Shown: positions 19,770-33,000 of the stretch, piece by piece
Numbering within the stretch: position 1 is the first letter of the stretch
Layout of the letters: the number at the start of each line of letters is the position of its first letter
NCBI GenBank assembly: GCA_014529385.2
Contig: CM043952.1
Location: 62,925,119-62,989,118, forward strand
Reading direction: 5' to 3'
DNA from: Adiantum capillus-veneris
Lineage: Eukaryota; Streptophyta; Polypodiopsida; Polypodiales; Pteridaceae
Length of the DNA stretch: 64,000 nt
The notes under the pieces: generated by a model
What the model was told of the DNA's origin: nothing
The model's input: the letters and a program-made list of their open reading frames with translations, nothing else
Databases searched by the model: none
Translations under genes and position numbers: made by a program

Positions 19770-22170
19770 GTGTCATTTTTGCACTACATGTTTTCAGTGC
19801 GACACTCAAGTTGACTTTTTGATAAATCTTCAACTCACAGTCGTGCTGATCTCTACAAGGAAGTATATATGCAGCAATCAGTTGAGACAGCATGGCTGTC
19901 CACAAGAGCTAGGCAGTTCACTTGTGTGGATGTCCTGCTCTCTCTATAGCACTACGGAGTGTCTACGGACATATTGTTTTGGGGTAAGACCCGGCGGGTG
20001 ATTACTACATCTCTCTATAGGCATTAAGGATCACAGTTTGATCTGCATTGAGGATCACAGTTTGATCTCTCCAAGTTATACTTTCAAGGAAAGAATTCTG
20101 CAATTTACCACGCAGTATAGCAGACAAATTCAACTTTCTAGTTGATTTCAATCATTATGTACACGGTTAACTCTGTTGGTTACTGTTACCTGCTAGTTGA
20201 GCAGTTTCTACAAAGGGTCTTACCAAAGGGTTTGACTATGTACAATTTAACCAAAGGGGTTGGATTGCGAGGGAAACACCCATGGTTCCTAGTGCAATGC
20301 TGTTTGTTTTTTTAGGTAGAAGACGTGCTCCTATTCATTTGAATACTGGTAAGTGAACATTATGTTCAAATCTCCAGGTACGCATCTATTGATTTGGTGT
20401 TATTCCATTTTTAGTATGCTTTGCTTGGTTTTTCAAAACGTATAAGTACGCTTGAATGTTACAAAGCCATGCCAAGGGCACGTCGGCACAAAGTATTTTG
20501 GGCCAAGTGTCCAATCTACCTTTCTGCCTTATGCTGTTACGAACCTACTTGTAGGGTTCGATTTGGCACATGTTGTCACATGGGATACAACATGGTCTAG
20601 GAACTCAACGAGTTCGGTTTAGCCAGTGTGGAGCATGATAAAGAGCGTCCCTCTCACTCTTGTTGTAAAGTGTTTAGAGCTACCTCCACACACAAGTACA
20701 TCTTGTACTTGTAGGATGTTCTTTTTCAGACATCCTTAGTTGAGACATATTCCACATGTGGAGAATATAAGTCTTTGGACTGACACTGGCGCCATTATTT
20801 GAATTATGTGTCACGACAATGTCCCTAGGTGCTGGTCACATCTATTTTCTAGACCATTTTTAGCACGACGTATCAGGAGCAATTTCGGTGGCCAGAAATT
20901 TTCGGATACTTAGAATGGCTTGTTAAGGTACAAGTGCTGCTAAACAACATTACAGATGGTTGTTTATACATATAGGAAATGAAAACGTTTCATTGTTTGT
21001 ACCAGTATTTAGTTTCTTTTTAGAACTATTTACATTCTTGTTAATGTGTGCTAGGCGCATCACCTTTTCCCATAAGTATTGCGGATATACATGTTCGGGT
21101 AAGTTTTTGCTAAATGCATGCACACTAGATGTTATGGGCCCTAGTGTTTAGCAAGGGCTGATTTGGAACGGCATGCATATTGCACAGATTGTTGCTTTAT
21201 GAAGCATTTTGCACTCTATGTGCACTATCGCTCTGAGATTACTTTTGGATCCACTAAATCACCAATAGAGGTCATGGCTCGGTTTGGGGCGTTTGTGGAT
21301 TTTTTCAAGTTAACCATGATGGTTATTTTGGACATTGTTGATTCTTCACCAATGTTGAACACTACTGTGCTTTCATGTTTACCAGTCATTTGGGACGACT
21401 GTCTGTAAACCGTGAGGAAAGCACACCTCAGTATTGTCAGTTATCCAAGGGGATAGGTAGATTACAAAGATTACAAAGAGTAATCTTGTGCTAAAGGATC
21501 TGCTAAGAGCATACGTTAACACAACTCATTTCTAAATAGATGATTTTCTCCCTATTATAGAATTTGCTTACGTACGATTTTCGTTTTTGAACACCTCTGG
21601 TGGTGGGTTTGGAGATTGTGTCAATACTTTCATACATCAAGGACTTACCAGGTGTGCTGGCAGAACATGATGGCAAGTAACCTTCATTAGGGATGAACAT
21701 GTAACGGACTGTTCAAGATACTTAGGCGAGTAGGAAATCTGACTCACAACTGCATGGAAAGTTACGCCCAGGTTTCCTTGCATAATTCCAGTACCTTCAG
21801 AAGATCTGAAAATTGGTTATGCCTTTGGACAACTCTTAGTTGTGGTTCCTCCTTTACAGTACTCAAGTGAGTTATAAATGGAGTTACCATTTAAACCCAA
21901 GTGACTCTTAGTTGTGGTTCCTCCTTTACAGCACTCAAGTGAGTTATATATGGAGTTACCATTTAGACCACAGTGGTTGCAAACGGACAACAATGTTGAA
22001 AATCAAGATATTCCTCTTGGTTTCCTTGAACCTCCTCACTGCCCCATATATCGTTCATACAAACAACTGGCTCACTTATGGGACGTCAATAAAGAGAACA
22101 CCAGTATTCTTAAGAAGATGTTACTACTTGTGTTTTCAAGGACGAAAACTCTTCCTTAAGGGGGAAGTAA
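19770..22170 (+). repeat. SL interior 3' part, copy A
   Basis: A long near-identical match to 26967-29578 (both begin TGTCATTTTTGCACTACATG, both end CTTCCTTAAGGGGGAAGTAA), with a partial third copy at 32903-33943. It contains many short open frames, all broken differently among copies, and no domain. The last 15 bases form the polypurine tract of the following LTR. Confidence 0.85.
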
Positions 22171-22342
22171 TGTCAGGACACAGGTATTGTACCCTAAGAA
22201 CTAGGCTAGGCAAGGACTATGGCCAAGGACCGGGCTAGGCAGTGTGGACAGGGAATCCGTCTAGGGCAAGGGGCTAGGAGCGCACCTATAAAGGGAGGTT
22301 GGGAGGAGGATCCAAAAGAGCCTAGTTGCCTAGTTTCTTACA
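22171..22342 (+). repeat. SL LTR, copy b, with primer site
   Basis: 172-bp LTR in plus orientation with a TATA-like CTATAAAG at 22286-22293. It is preceded by a polypurine tract and followed by TGGTATCAGAGCC (22344-22356), an initiator tRNA-Met type primer site. It therefore serves as 3' LTR of the copy on its left and 5' LTR of the copy on its right. Confidence 0.9.
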
Positions 22343-24677
22343 CTGGTATCAGAGCCTCAGGCTATTCTGGGAAAGAAGGAGGAGGGCGTGTTCTTTTCTT
22401 AGCATGCTCATGCAACATGGCGGGCATGGATGCTTAGGCGGGAAGGAAGTCGAACAAGTTTGAGGACCGTGGGTAAGCGCCCTTAGTCGGGATGAGGATC
22501 GAGGTCGACCTCGGCAGAATCCTGCATGCGTAGGCTTGTCAAATGCGCAAGGCGGAGATCAGGAGATTGCTTCATGGTGGTGTGAGGAGCCTTGCAGAGT
22601 GCGAGCTCTCTCTCTTTTCCTCCTTTGTGCTGCTACCCGCTGCCGCCATGGATTTCAACCCCCTCATTCAGATTCAGCCACCCTTTGGGCCTTGAGTAAA
22701 TTGGCCATCCCCTTGAAAGAGGGCCTTTCCCACCCACTGCCTAAACATGCCAGTCCACCCACATGCACCACAAACACAACCATATACGCTTGTGCAGGGA
22801 TTGTGCGACCATGTGAGGATCGATGATCCTCAAGGCTGCAGGAATTAATCATGGACAGTCGATTTGGAAAAATCTACGGATGCCCAAATTTTCGTGTTTT
22901 TAATCTTTCAATATTTAGCAAGGGTTTCACTGGATTTGGAATTGACATAGCAAGCAAAGTGCAAGGCCTACCAAGCATACCATGCATGACAAGGTCGTAG
23001 TTTCAAGGATTATGCTTGTGACAAAAAGATTTCGAGAGCAAAAGCAATGCCAACAAGGATTGATGAAGATAGTCGCGATGTTTGGCATGCTCGACCAAGA
23101 GCAGGAGCCTTCTAGTACTATGATGCCTTCATGGATTTTCGACATGATTCCAGGTATTTTTGTCTATGTTTTGGCATTACTTCTTCAATTAGTTATGCAA
23201 TCAATTGTTTTTTATGGATCGTTGACATGTAACAAGCACGGCTTGTATTGACTCCTCAAGTGCTAAGTGGTAGTTCAGGTATCTCAACACCCATTAAGGT
23301 ATGTGCCTAGTATGGTGCTCTTGGCATTCATTGTTGGCATCTCCTCAATGCTTAACTTGCGAAATCGACTCAAGCATGGCTTGAGTACCTGTCGCACTGA
23401 TCTGTCACACAGATCATCGGCAGTTCAATTTTTGTGCCAATGGACTCTCAAGGAGATCAGCACACCATGTGGCTCGCCTTGATGAAGGGTGCGCTCAGCA
23501 TGGCCGACTTCTTGACACTGCTTTCAGCCAGCAGGCAAAAATAATCGCCACACGACACTAGCCAATTTGAATTGAAATTGCTTGATAAGGATAATTCTCG
23601 TTTGCCATGATCTTTGTACGTCAATACCAACATCTGTTCACTACAATTTGGGCATCTTGCCTTGAAGATTCCATGAGCATACAACCTGGGCGGGGGAATT
23701 GGCAATATGACTGCAGGTTATTTCATTACATACTAGACGGGCGTATATGATATATAAGGGTGTATATGATACACACAATAATTCTCTCTGACGCAACGGA
23801 TAAGGCTATGAGCTACAATTGAGCCATTTTTCCTTGACATCTCAAGACAACTGGTTATAGGAGGACAACCAGGTTAGCCAAATTTATGTTTTGTTTGCTT
23901 TTTCATGAAAACATATTTACGTTGTCGGTTATGCATAGAAATGTGTTTTGCCAGTTTCCCATGAAGCAAGGCTTCTAGATCATGCTATGCTACGGCCCAT
24001 TGATTTGGCATCAAGAGCATTGGCATGCAAGTTTGGGGAGCTGGTACGATCAAAAAAATTGTTCCCATTTAGGACGTAGTGACATCACGTTATGATGTAT
24101 CACTACCACTGCCAAATGTGCAAGGCACTTATGGTTTTGGCTCTCGCGCTTGCGACCGTCAAAGTACCCAACGGCTTACAACCTTACATGCAAGACATTC
24201 TAGCCAGGTGGAATGACCTCCATCACTTTATGCATTACGCTTCCGCTATCACACTCGCACCTCTGTCAAGGACAGACTAAGGATAGATTATTACTATGAT
24301 TGTTGGTTACTATCAACACACAACAACACTAAAAAGAACATAATATTTCGACTTATTTCACAAGCAAAGTTCCATTTAAAGTCATTTTTCTAAAGTCACG
24401 ATCCCATACATGGTAAGAGGGTCAAGCTATGTTTCTGTTCCCTCTCTCGATGAGAGCGTTGTCGAGAAATTTGCGGTCTTGCCAGGAAAGCACCGGGCTT
24501 ATGGCTGTGAGAGTTTGTGAGAGAACTCAACAAAAACTATATGAAGGAGTTAAACCATAGATGCCATGAAGTCTAGGGTTTGGAAAGAAGTGCAATCAAA
24601 GAAGACTCACTCTTTCTCTCTTGCATTCACACACACAAAGAAAGAACGCAAAAGAGAATGTCAAAACAATACGAAGA

Positions 24678-24795
24678 TGAAAACATCAAGGCTATGGTCA
24701 TATCGTATCATGGGTAATATGAAAGGGTTAATGGATGAGTTAATGGCATTCAATCTTGGCTGACCAAATAGGCTACGAATTGTTCTTTGGAATTG
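24678..24795 (-). repeat. conserved ~110-bp leader motif, copy 2
   Basis: Most diverged copy. Minus strand reads CCAAAGAACAATTCGTAGCC, TATTTGGTC and ends ATACGATATGACCATAGCC, with blocks in the same order as copies 1 and 3. Confidence 0.45.
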
Positions 24796-24894
24796 TAGTT
24801 TTGTGCTTACCATAATATATATATTTTGTCTAGTGATTGGGATTAATTGTGTGTACAAAATCCTCTTGGTTCATAGCAAGATAACTACGCTTAC

Positions 24895-25005
24895 ATCAAA
24901 AGAAAAATTATAGTCTATGAGAGGTAGTATGATGGGATCCGGTGATAGAAGTATTTCATTGAGCCTTTCAGGGCCGAAGAGAAACACTATACGTTGTTGA
25001 AAGTG
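24895..25005 (-). repeat. conserved ~110-bp leader motif, copy 3
   Basis: Minus strand reads CAACAACGTATAGTGTTTCT, CTTCGGCCCTGAAAGG and CATAGACTATAATTTTTC. It can be translated as FQQRIVFLFGPERLNE, but the other copies do not keep one frame throughout, so the conservation may be at nucleotide level. Confidence 0.55.
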
Positions 25006-25277
25006 TATTTTACGGCTAATCCATACGTTAATTCTAATAGATCGTACAGAGTGAAAGCGATAGAAATGATCATCATGTGGGCTATTCATCTAGGATATTA
25101 TGTGAGAAATGTAGATATGAGAGAAGTGAAGAGATGAGAAGTTTCCCTCCCAAGCCCTATTCTTGCCCGTAGGCAATAAGGATACTGCGGGGAGAGATGT
25201 ACATGTAGCAAGAGAACCTAGAGAGGACGAATTACTAAGAATGAGAGAGATAGATTTGGTTAAGGAGATGAGATTAG

Positions 25278-25281
<4 letters not shown>

Positions 25282-25335
<54 letters not shown>
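25282..25335. repeat. (TA)n microsatellite
   Basis: Uninterrupted TA dinucleotide run of about 54 bp. Confidence 0.95.
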
Positions 25336-25339
<4 letters not shown>

Positions 25340-26966
25340 GATTAGAGATGAAAATGAAAACAACAAGAAATCAAGAAAACATCAATGTAGAACACATCTT
25401 ACTTGAAACCCTTCGGCACCATTATTGATGGGAGAGAGAAGAAGAGTGGATAATTCCACTTTGATTGATACACCAAGTGCAAGACCTTCTTTGATTAGAG
25501 TTGATCTTCCAAGGTTAGCTTGTTGCAAGAATGGCTAGTCTCCCTCTAGGAGAAAGTGTAGGCTTGGGCTTATGTTAATGGCTAAGTACAATTAGGCATT
25601 ACTACTCACTCCCTCAAGAATTCCTCTCATCAATGGCTTGAATGCTTGACTTCCTTCCAAGGAAGAAGAGGTCCCCTTTTATAGGTGAAGGGAACCCCCA
25701 AGGGTTTACACAAGCAGAGAGGAGCCAGTGTGAACAGGAATTGGAAAAGTTGGAAATGAGCTGCCCCTGCATGATGTGGGCAGACTGGGGTCCAGTATTT
25801 TGATTATATCTCCTCAACCGTGGCTCCAAATAAAAAAGTAAAAATATGGGCAAAAACTTCAGCTCATTAGCTACGATTTTCATTTTAAAATTGTTTTCCA
25901 ATTCGGATTGGAACCTTGTGTAAAAAATTCATCAAAATAGGGTCCATTTATGGCAGCAAAAGTCTTCATGTTGTCTCCTTAGCCTAGACTTTCATTTAAT
26001 TCCAAAGGACACCTCATGCCATATGAAAGCATGACATTGCTCCTTGACAAATTTTTGTAATCATGCTTGCAATAATGCATTAAAATAAGTGTATCTTTGA
26101 AATCATGCCACCTAGTGTCCCACTAGGATTTGATTCTCTCCTAGTAGCTATTTAAAAAGAAATATAAGAAAAGTATAAAAAATACATAGAATATATATAT
26201 ATTGGAGTTTACCCTAGATATAGGATCTAGCTAGGGTGTGAGATGATAATGAAATAGTAGAAATAAAGAATCAATGCTTTTTGCCCCAAGTTAAAGAGAC
26301 GGAGCTATTGATGCTTTTCCCATAGTATTTTCTGATGGTAAAGTAAGGATATATTACCCTTGAGAAAAATAATAGGATGAGATAGAAGGCTTATTATTAT
26401 ACTTAAATATGCATATGTACACTATAGGAAATATAATTATGTATCTAAAAAAATACAAGATAGATCTTGTAGCATGCGTTTCCACTATGTACGTGTCACA
26501 GCACGACAGCGTCATACAGACAGAGTGTGGAATTCTTATAGGATAAGCTGCACTTCACGCATAAGATGTCTAAGAGCACACATTCTGGGCACACACTCTA
26601 CAAATTTAAGGAAAGTTCCTCAGCCCAGCATGCTCTTCTTTTCTCTCTTTTTCTTATTTCTTTCAAGAATAACGAAACTCTTCTAAGAAGCTTTTGCTAC
26701 ATATTCTGCTCGTGAGTCAGCTTGAGCCAAGGTGCTCGAACTCATAGCTAGCATGTGGCTAAGATGCTACTCAAATTAGTCTTCATCGATTCATTGATTG
26801 AACACTATTTTGCATCAGGGCTATGAGCCAAACAGGCTAAGAGCCGATGTCAGGACAAGGGCAAGATCCACCTATTGGCATTCTTTGGGTGATTGTTTTC
26901 AAGCCATACCCACGGAAGTATACATCGTCGTTACATGACAAGCAAGAGTCTTGTCATTACGGATGT

Positions 26967-29578
26967 TCACAGTGTCATTTTTGCACTACATGTTTTCAGT
27001 GCGACACTCAAGTTGACTTTTTGATAAATCTTCAACTCATAGTCACGTTGATCTCTACAAGGAAGTATAGATGCAGCAATCAGTTGAGACAGCATGGCTG
27101 TCCACAAGAGCTAGGCAATTCACTTGTGTGGATGTCCAGCTCTCTCTATAGCACTACGGAGTGTCTACGGACATATTGTTTTGGGGTAAGACCCGGCGGG
27201 TGATTGCTATATCTCCCCATAGGCATTAAGGATCATAGTTTGATCTGCATTGAGGATCACAGTTTGATCTCTCCCAGTTATACTTTCAAGGAAAGAATTC
27301 TGTAATCTACCACGCAGTAGCAGACAAATTCAACTTTCCAGTTGATTTCAATCATTATGTACACGGTTAACTCTGTTGGTTACTGTTACCTGCTAGTTGA
27401 GCAATTTCTACAAATGGTCTTACCAAAGGGTTAGACTATGTAGATTTTAACCAAAGGGGTTGGATTGTGAGGGCAACACCCATGGTTCCTAGTGCAATGT
27501 TGTTTGTTTTTTCAGGTAGGAGACGTGCTCCTCTCCGTTTGAATACGGGTAAGTGAACATTACGTTCAAATCTCCAGGTACGCATCTATTGATTTGGTGT
27601 TATTCCATTTTTAGTATGCTTTGCTTGGTTTTTCAAGACGTATAAGTACGCTTGAATGTTACAAAGCCATGCCAAGGACATGTCGGCACAAAGTATTTTG
27701 GGCCAAGTGTCCAATCTACCTTTCTGCCTTATGTTGTTACAAACCTACTTGCAGGGTCGATTGGCACATGTTGTCACATGGGATACAACATGGTCTAGTA
27801 ACTCAAGAAGTTTGGTTTAGCCACTGTGGAGCATGATAAAGAGGGTCCCTCTCACTCTTGTCGTAAAGTGTTTAGAGCTACCTCCACACACAAGTACATC
27901 TTGTACTTGTAGGATGTTCTTTTTCAGACATCCTTAGTTGAGACATATTCCACATGTGGAGAATATGAGTCTCTCGACTGACATTGGCGCCATTATTTCA
28001 ATTCTATGTCACGACAAAGTCCCTAGGTGCTGGTCACATCTGTTTTCTAGACCATTTTTAGCACGACGTATCAAGAGCAATTTCGGTGGCCAGAAATTGT
28101 CGAATACTTAGAATGGCTTGTTAAGGTACAAGTGCTGCTAAACAACATTACAGATGGTTGTTTATACATATAGGAAATGAAAAAGTTTCATTGTTTGTAC
28201 CTAGAAATGATCACTGTTTCACCTTCTATTATGGTTCAGACATTTCAACAAAGCTTGCAAAAGTTTGCAAATGAAAGTATTTAGTTTCTTTTTAGAACTA
28301 TTTACATTCCTGTTAATGTGTGCTAGGCGCATCACATTTTTCCATAAGTATTGGCAAGGATCATTATGGATATACATGTTCGGGTTAGTTTTTGCTAAAT
28401 GCATGCACACTAGGTGTTATGGGCCTATTGTTTAGCAAGGGCTGATTTGGAACGGCATGCATATTCCACAGATTGTTGCTTTATGAAGCATTTTGCACTC
28501 TATGTGCACTATCTCTCTGAGATTACTTTTGGATCCACTAAATCACCAATAGAGGTCATGGCTCGGTTTTGGGCGTTTGTGGATTTTTTCAAGTTAACCA
28601 CGATGGTTATTTTGGACATTGTTGATTCTTCACCAATTTCGAACACTATTGTGCTTTTGCGTTTACCAGTCATCTGGGACAACTGTCTGTAAACCGTGAG
28701 GAAAACACACCTCAGTATTGTCATTTATCCAAGGGGATAGGCAGATTACAAAGATTACAAAGAGTAATCTTGTGCTAAAGGATCTGCTAAGAGCATACGT
28801 TAACACAACGCATTTCTAAATAGATGATTTTCTCCCTATTATAGAATTTGCTTACGTACAATTTTCGACTTTGAACACCTCTGGTGGTGGGGTTGGAGAT
28901 TGTGTCAATACTTTCATACATCAAGGACTTACCAGGTGTGCTGACAGAACATGATGGCAAGTAACCTTCATTAGGGATGAACATGTAACGGAATTTGAAC
29001 ACCTCTGGTGGTGGGGTTGGAGATTGTGTCAATACTTTCATACATCAAGCACTTACTAGGTGTGCTGACAGAACATGATGGCAAGTAACCTTCATTAGGG
29101 ATGAACATGTAACAGACTGTTCAAGATACTTAGGCGAGTAGGAAATCTGGCTCACAACTGCATGGAAAGTTACACCCAGGTTTCCTTGCATAATTCCAGT
29201 ACCTTCAAAAGATCTGAATACTGTTTATGCCTTTGGACAACTCTTAGTTGTGGTTCCTCCTTTACAGTATTCAAGTGAGTTATAAATGGAGTTACCATTT
29301 AAACCCAAGTGACTCTTAGTTGTGGTTCCTCCTTTACAGCACTCAAGTGAGTTATATATGGAGTTACCATTTAGACCACCGTGGTTGCAAACGGACAACA
29401 ATGTTGAAAATCAAGATATTCCTCTTGGTTTCCTTGAACCTCCTCACTGCACCAATTATCGGTCTTACAGACAACTGGCTCACTTATGGGACATCAATAA
29501 AGAGAACACCAGTATTCTTAAGAAGATGTTACTACTTGTGTTTTCGAGAACGAAAACTCTTCCTTAAGGGGGAAGTAA
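26967..29578 (+). repeat. SL interior 3' part, copy B
   Basis: Direct repeat of 19770-22170. It carries a local duplication of about 120 bp near 28870-29110 (GAACACCTCTGGTGGTGGGG twice, followed both times by the ATCAAG...ACTTAC segment), absent from copy A. It ends in the polypurine tract before the LTR at 29579. Confidence 0.85.
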
Positions 29579-29750
29579 TGTCAGGACACGGGTCCTGTAC
29601 CCTAAGAACTAGGCTAGGCAAGGACTACGGCCAAGGGCCGGGCTAGGCAGTGTGGACAGGGGATCCGTCTAGGGCAAGGGGCTAGGAGCCCACCTATAAA
29701 GGGAGGTTGGGAGGAGGATCAAGAAGAGCCTAGTTGCCTAGTTTCTTACA
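29579..29750 (+). repeat. SL LTR, copy c
   Basis: 172 bp, same termini and TATA-like motif as the other copies, preceded by the polypurine tract. Confidence 0.9.
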
Positions 29751-29754
29751 CTGA

Positions 29755-29890
29755 TAGGCAAGGACTACGGCCAAGGGCCGGGCTCGGCAGTGTGGACAGG
29801 GGATCTGTCTAGGGCAAGGGGCTAGGAGCCCACCTATAAAGGGAGGTTGGGAGGAGGATCCAGGAGAGCCTAGTTGCCTAGTTTCTTATA
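29755..29890 (+). repeat. partial tandem duplicate of SL LTR c
   Basis: The last 136 bp of the LTR repeated with an offset of 140 bp (TAGGCAAGGACTACGGCC at 29615 and 29755). It is followed by TGGTATCAGAGCTC, a primer site for the copy to its right. Confidence 0.88.
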
Positions 29891-29977
29891 TTGGTATCAG
29901 AGCTCAGGGGATACGGGCATGGAGGAGTAGCCAAGGAGGAAGGAGAAGAGTAGTGTTTGCATGGCGTTGCATGGTCT

Positions 29978-30036
<59 letters not shown>

Positions 30037-33000
30037 GGCGTGCTTGCATGACTACGAGGAGGATGCTGTCGACTATGGAAACGGTGGCTTGCCTTAGGGC
30101 GTGCTTGCATGACTACGAGGAAGATGTTGTCGACTGTTGGAACGGTGGCTTGCAATCGATTGAAGTCGATGACGACTATGGGAGCAAACCCCTACACACA
30201 AGGGAGGGTCGAACTTGACCAACGCAAAACTATGCGCGCAGGAGCTCATTGTGAGCGCGAGGGTAAGATCACCAAATCTCGTCACTAAAGCTAAGGCAAA
30301 GAAAACTCCTATAGAGCGCCATCATCTTCCTCCTCTCTCGTCGTGTTGTCGGCTCTACAACAACAGGTCCATGATTTTATTTTATTTTTTAAAGCTTTTG
30401 GGGTCCTAATTTGGGCCACCCCCCCTCACACTATAGGAAGCCGGTCACACGATGGCAAGCTGCGGCCAAGCCTGAGACCTCCGGAGGCCACTATTCGGGT
30501 GCCTTGGCATGAAATTAGATAACAATAGGCAACCGACAAATTCATGAGTAGGTACACACTCATGAAAACTCCAGAAAACACCATGCATGGCATGGCGCGA
30601 TCGTGGCGAAAGTTTCGTGGAGGTGCATGGTGCAAAGGCTATGAGCCATCGAAACTCCAAGCCCCGACAAACACATCCATTATATGGCAATCAAATGGAG
30701 TTTTTGATAAGGGAATCAACACTCCGATACGCAAGGCATTTCGATGTGTATTGGAATATCAACATGGTCATCAAGGCATGCAACGGCATGAAAGCTCGCC
30801 AAAGGCCGTTTGCAAGGTCATAAGCAAGGTACTTGGAGCCGGCACGAAATTCAAAGGACGTGGTTGACCTCGGCACGGACAAGCAAGGATTATCAGGTTC
30901 GAGATTTAATGTTATTGAAGTTTTTATAGCTTTATATAGGTGCTTCTGTGCACTTCTATGGGTCACATATGACCATGGTTACAAATACAACAAGCTCTTA
31001 TGCGCACGAGCAAGGCTCAAGCATGGCCCATCGCTCAACTAGTTGAAGGAGGCAAAGGTGTTCGACATGGCTAACCACTTAGTTGAAGGCGGCAAAGGTG
31101 TTCGGCATGGCTGACCACTTGTTACACATTCAGACATTGCTTATTTTGAATTTCACTTTTTGCTACGAACATGGTTCCTAGGGAAAGTATGTCCACATTA
31201 TTTAGTCACTCACACCAACCCTATACGGTCAAGGACACTAGTAATCAAGATAAGCAAGTACGCATACATACCTTGCCAGTATTTTTCTGCTTCTCAATCC
31301 ACTAAACATGTAGACAAGGTCCATTCTTAGTACATGATCGACAAGGTAGACTCCCTTTGCTATGACATATGTCGCTTATAGCATTTGTTGGCAATGAGGC
31401 CAGACATAATTATATCAAGCAAGGCTTGACTGTCATTATAGCACGGCTGGTAATGACTTTAGTCACTTCCATTTCTCGACATGGAGGTTTGACTAACATG
31501 ATCGACCATTCATGTACAGAATTGTCGGCATACGCTTTTTGCATATGGGACATATTTATAATTGGCAACACATAGCACGTTTGCAATGTTTTAGAATCTC
31601 AGGAGATTGGCACATCCTACTGCTCGACTTGATGCGGGGGGGCATGTTGCTCGGCATGTCCGACTTCATGTCACTGTTTCTCAAAGTGAACAGAGGATGT
31701 TTGGCACACAGTACTGGTTCCTTTCAGTTGAAATCACTCGACACGGTCGATGCTTTTTGTCATGATATCTGTGTCTCAACAGCTGACTTCGTCGGCTAGT
31801 ATAACAACATTCTCTATGTGAAGCAAGGCTTCAAGCCAGGCATCTTGCATTGAAAATTCCCACGTTCGGCTTATGCTATTAGCATACAAACTTGGGAAGG
31901 ATTCGCAATTTTGGGTCAACTGGTGACCGCAACGACCAGGTTAGCCAATTTTATATTCTTCCTATTTTTCCTAGTTTACAGCTTTGATTAGAATCTACTG
32001 CTTTTGTGCAAAGCAAAGTGCTTTGACAATTTTCCAAAGCAAGACTTCTCCCTTGTGCCGACATACTGCCCATTGATTTGGAATCAAGGGCATTGGCACA
32101 CAAGTTTGAAAAAACTGGCAGCATGGGGAATCCCTACGAGTTTCGACTGTGCAAGGCACTTATGGGTGTGGCTCTCACGTTTAGAAGCCATCCCTTTTGC
32201 CAAGGGCTAACAATTCGGTGTGCACGGCATGCTAGCTTGGTGGATTCACTTCTACCGCCTCATGAACGCCTCTGCTATAACACCAGATACTTTGTCAAGG
32301 ACAAGATAAGTTCTGGATTGTTTACCATGATTTTTGGGTCGTCACAACCACATACACGGTAAGTGGGTCAGTTTGTGATTTGTTTGTGTTTTCATGTTCC
32401 CTCTCTCGATGAGAGCGTCATAGCAGAAAATCATTGCATGCTTATACGATAAGCTACACGTTAGGCATAAGATGCACAAGAGAATGGCAATCAACTATAC
32501 AGGTCATAGTCATTTAAGCAAGGTTCCTCACCCCAGCATGCTCTTCTTCTCTCTAATTCTATCTTCTATAGAAGAATAATGAAAAATTTTACGAGTATTT
32601 TGCTCCATGTTTTGTTTGGGAGTTAACATGAGCCAAGACACTCTAACTCTCAGCTAGAAATTGGCCAAGATGCCATTCACATTAGTTTTCATCAGTTTAT
32701 CAATTGAACACTAATTGCTGTAAGGGCTAGGAGCCACATACAGGCTGGCTAAGAGCCATTGTCAGATTTTGGGTAGGACCCAACTATTGGCATTCCTTGG
32801 GTGATTGTTCTTAGGATCCAACAGATTTGCCTAGTGGAGTACACATCGAACATATTGACGTTAATGGACAAGCAAGAGTCTTGTTATTTCAAAGGATTCG
32901 GGTGTCATTTTTGCACTACATGTTTCTAGTGCAATTGCGTTTTTGATACTCTTACACTTACATCAGCTGATCTATACCATGGAGTCTAGAGGCAGCAAAC

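Larger units (their letters stand above)
22343..26966 (+). other. SL interior, 5' part of complete copy
   Basis: Non-coding as far as I can see. About 23.9-24.47 kb aligns with 31.9-32.42 kb of the third copy (GCAAGGCACTTATGG..., CCCTCTCTCGATGAGAGCG). Between about 24480 and 26530 this copy has roughly 2 kb that the third copy lacks, a probable later insertion. It holds the two conserved ~110-bp motifs and the (TA)n run. Confidence 0.6.

Noticed and set aside
21912..22238. 108-codon frames before SL LTRs (also 29320-29646)
   Set aside because: Two overlapping frames are open at once, and similarity between copies is nucleotide-level from the direct repeat; no protein family fits.
24960..25000. 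Hammerhead ribozyme in the conserved ~110-nt motif
   Set aside because: GAAAC is present but there is no CUGANGA core at the required spacing.
24895..25089. FQQRIVFLFGPERLNE frame as a real protein
   Set aside because: The two related segments do not keep the frame; kept instead as a nucleotide motif.
30897..30910. GGTTCGAGATT as a tRNA T-loop
   Set aside because: No matching D-arm, anticodon arm or acceptor pairing nearby.
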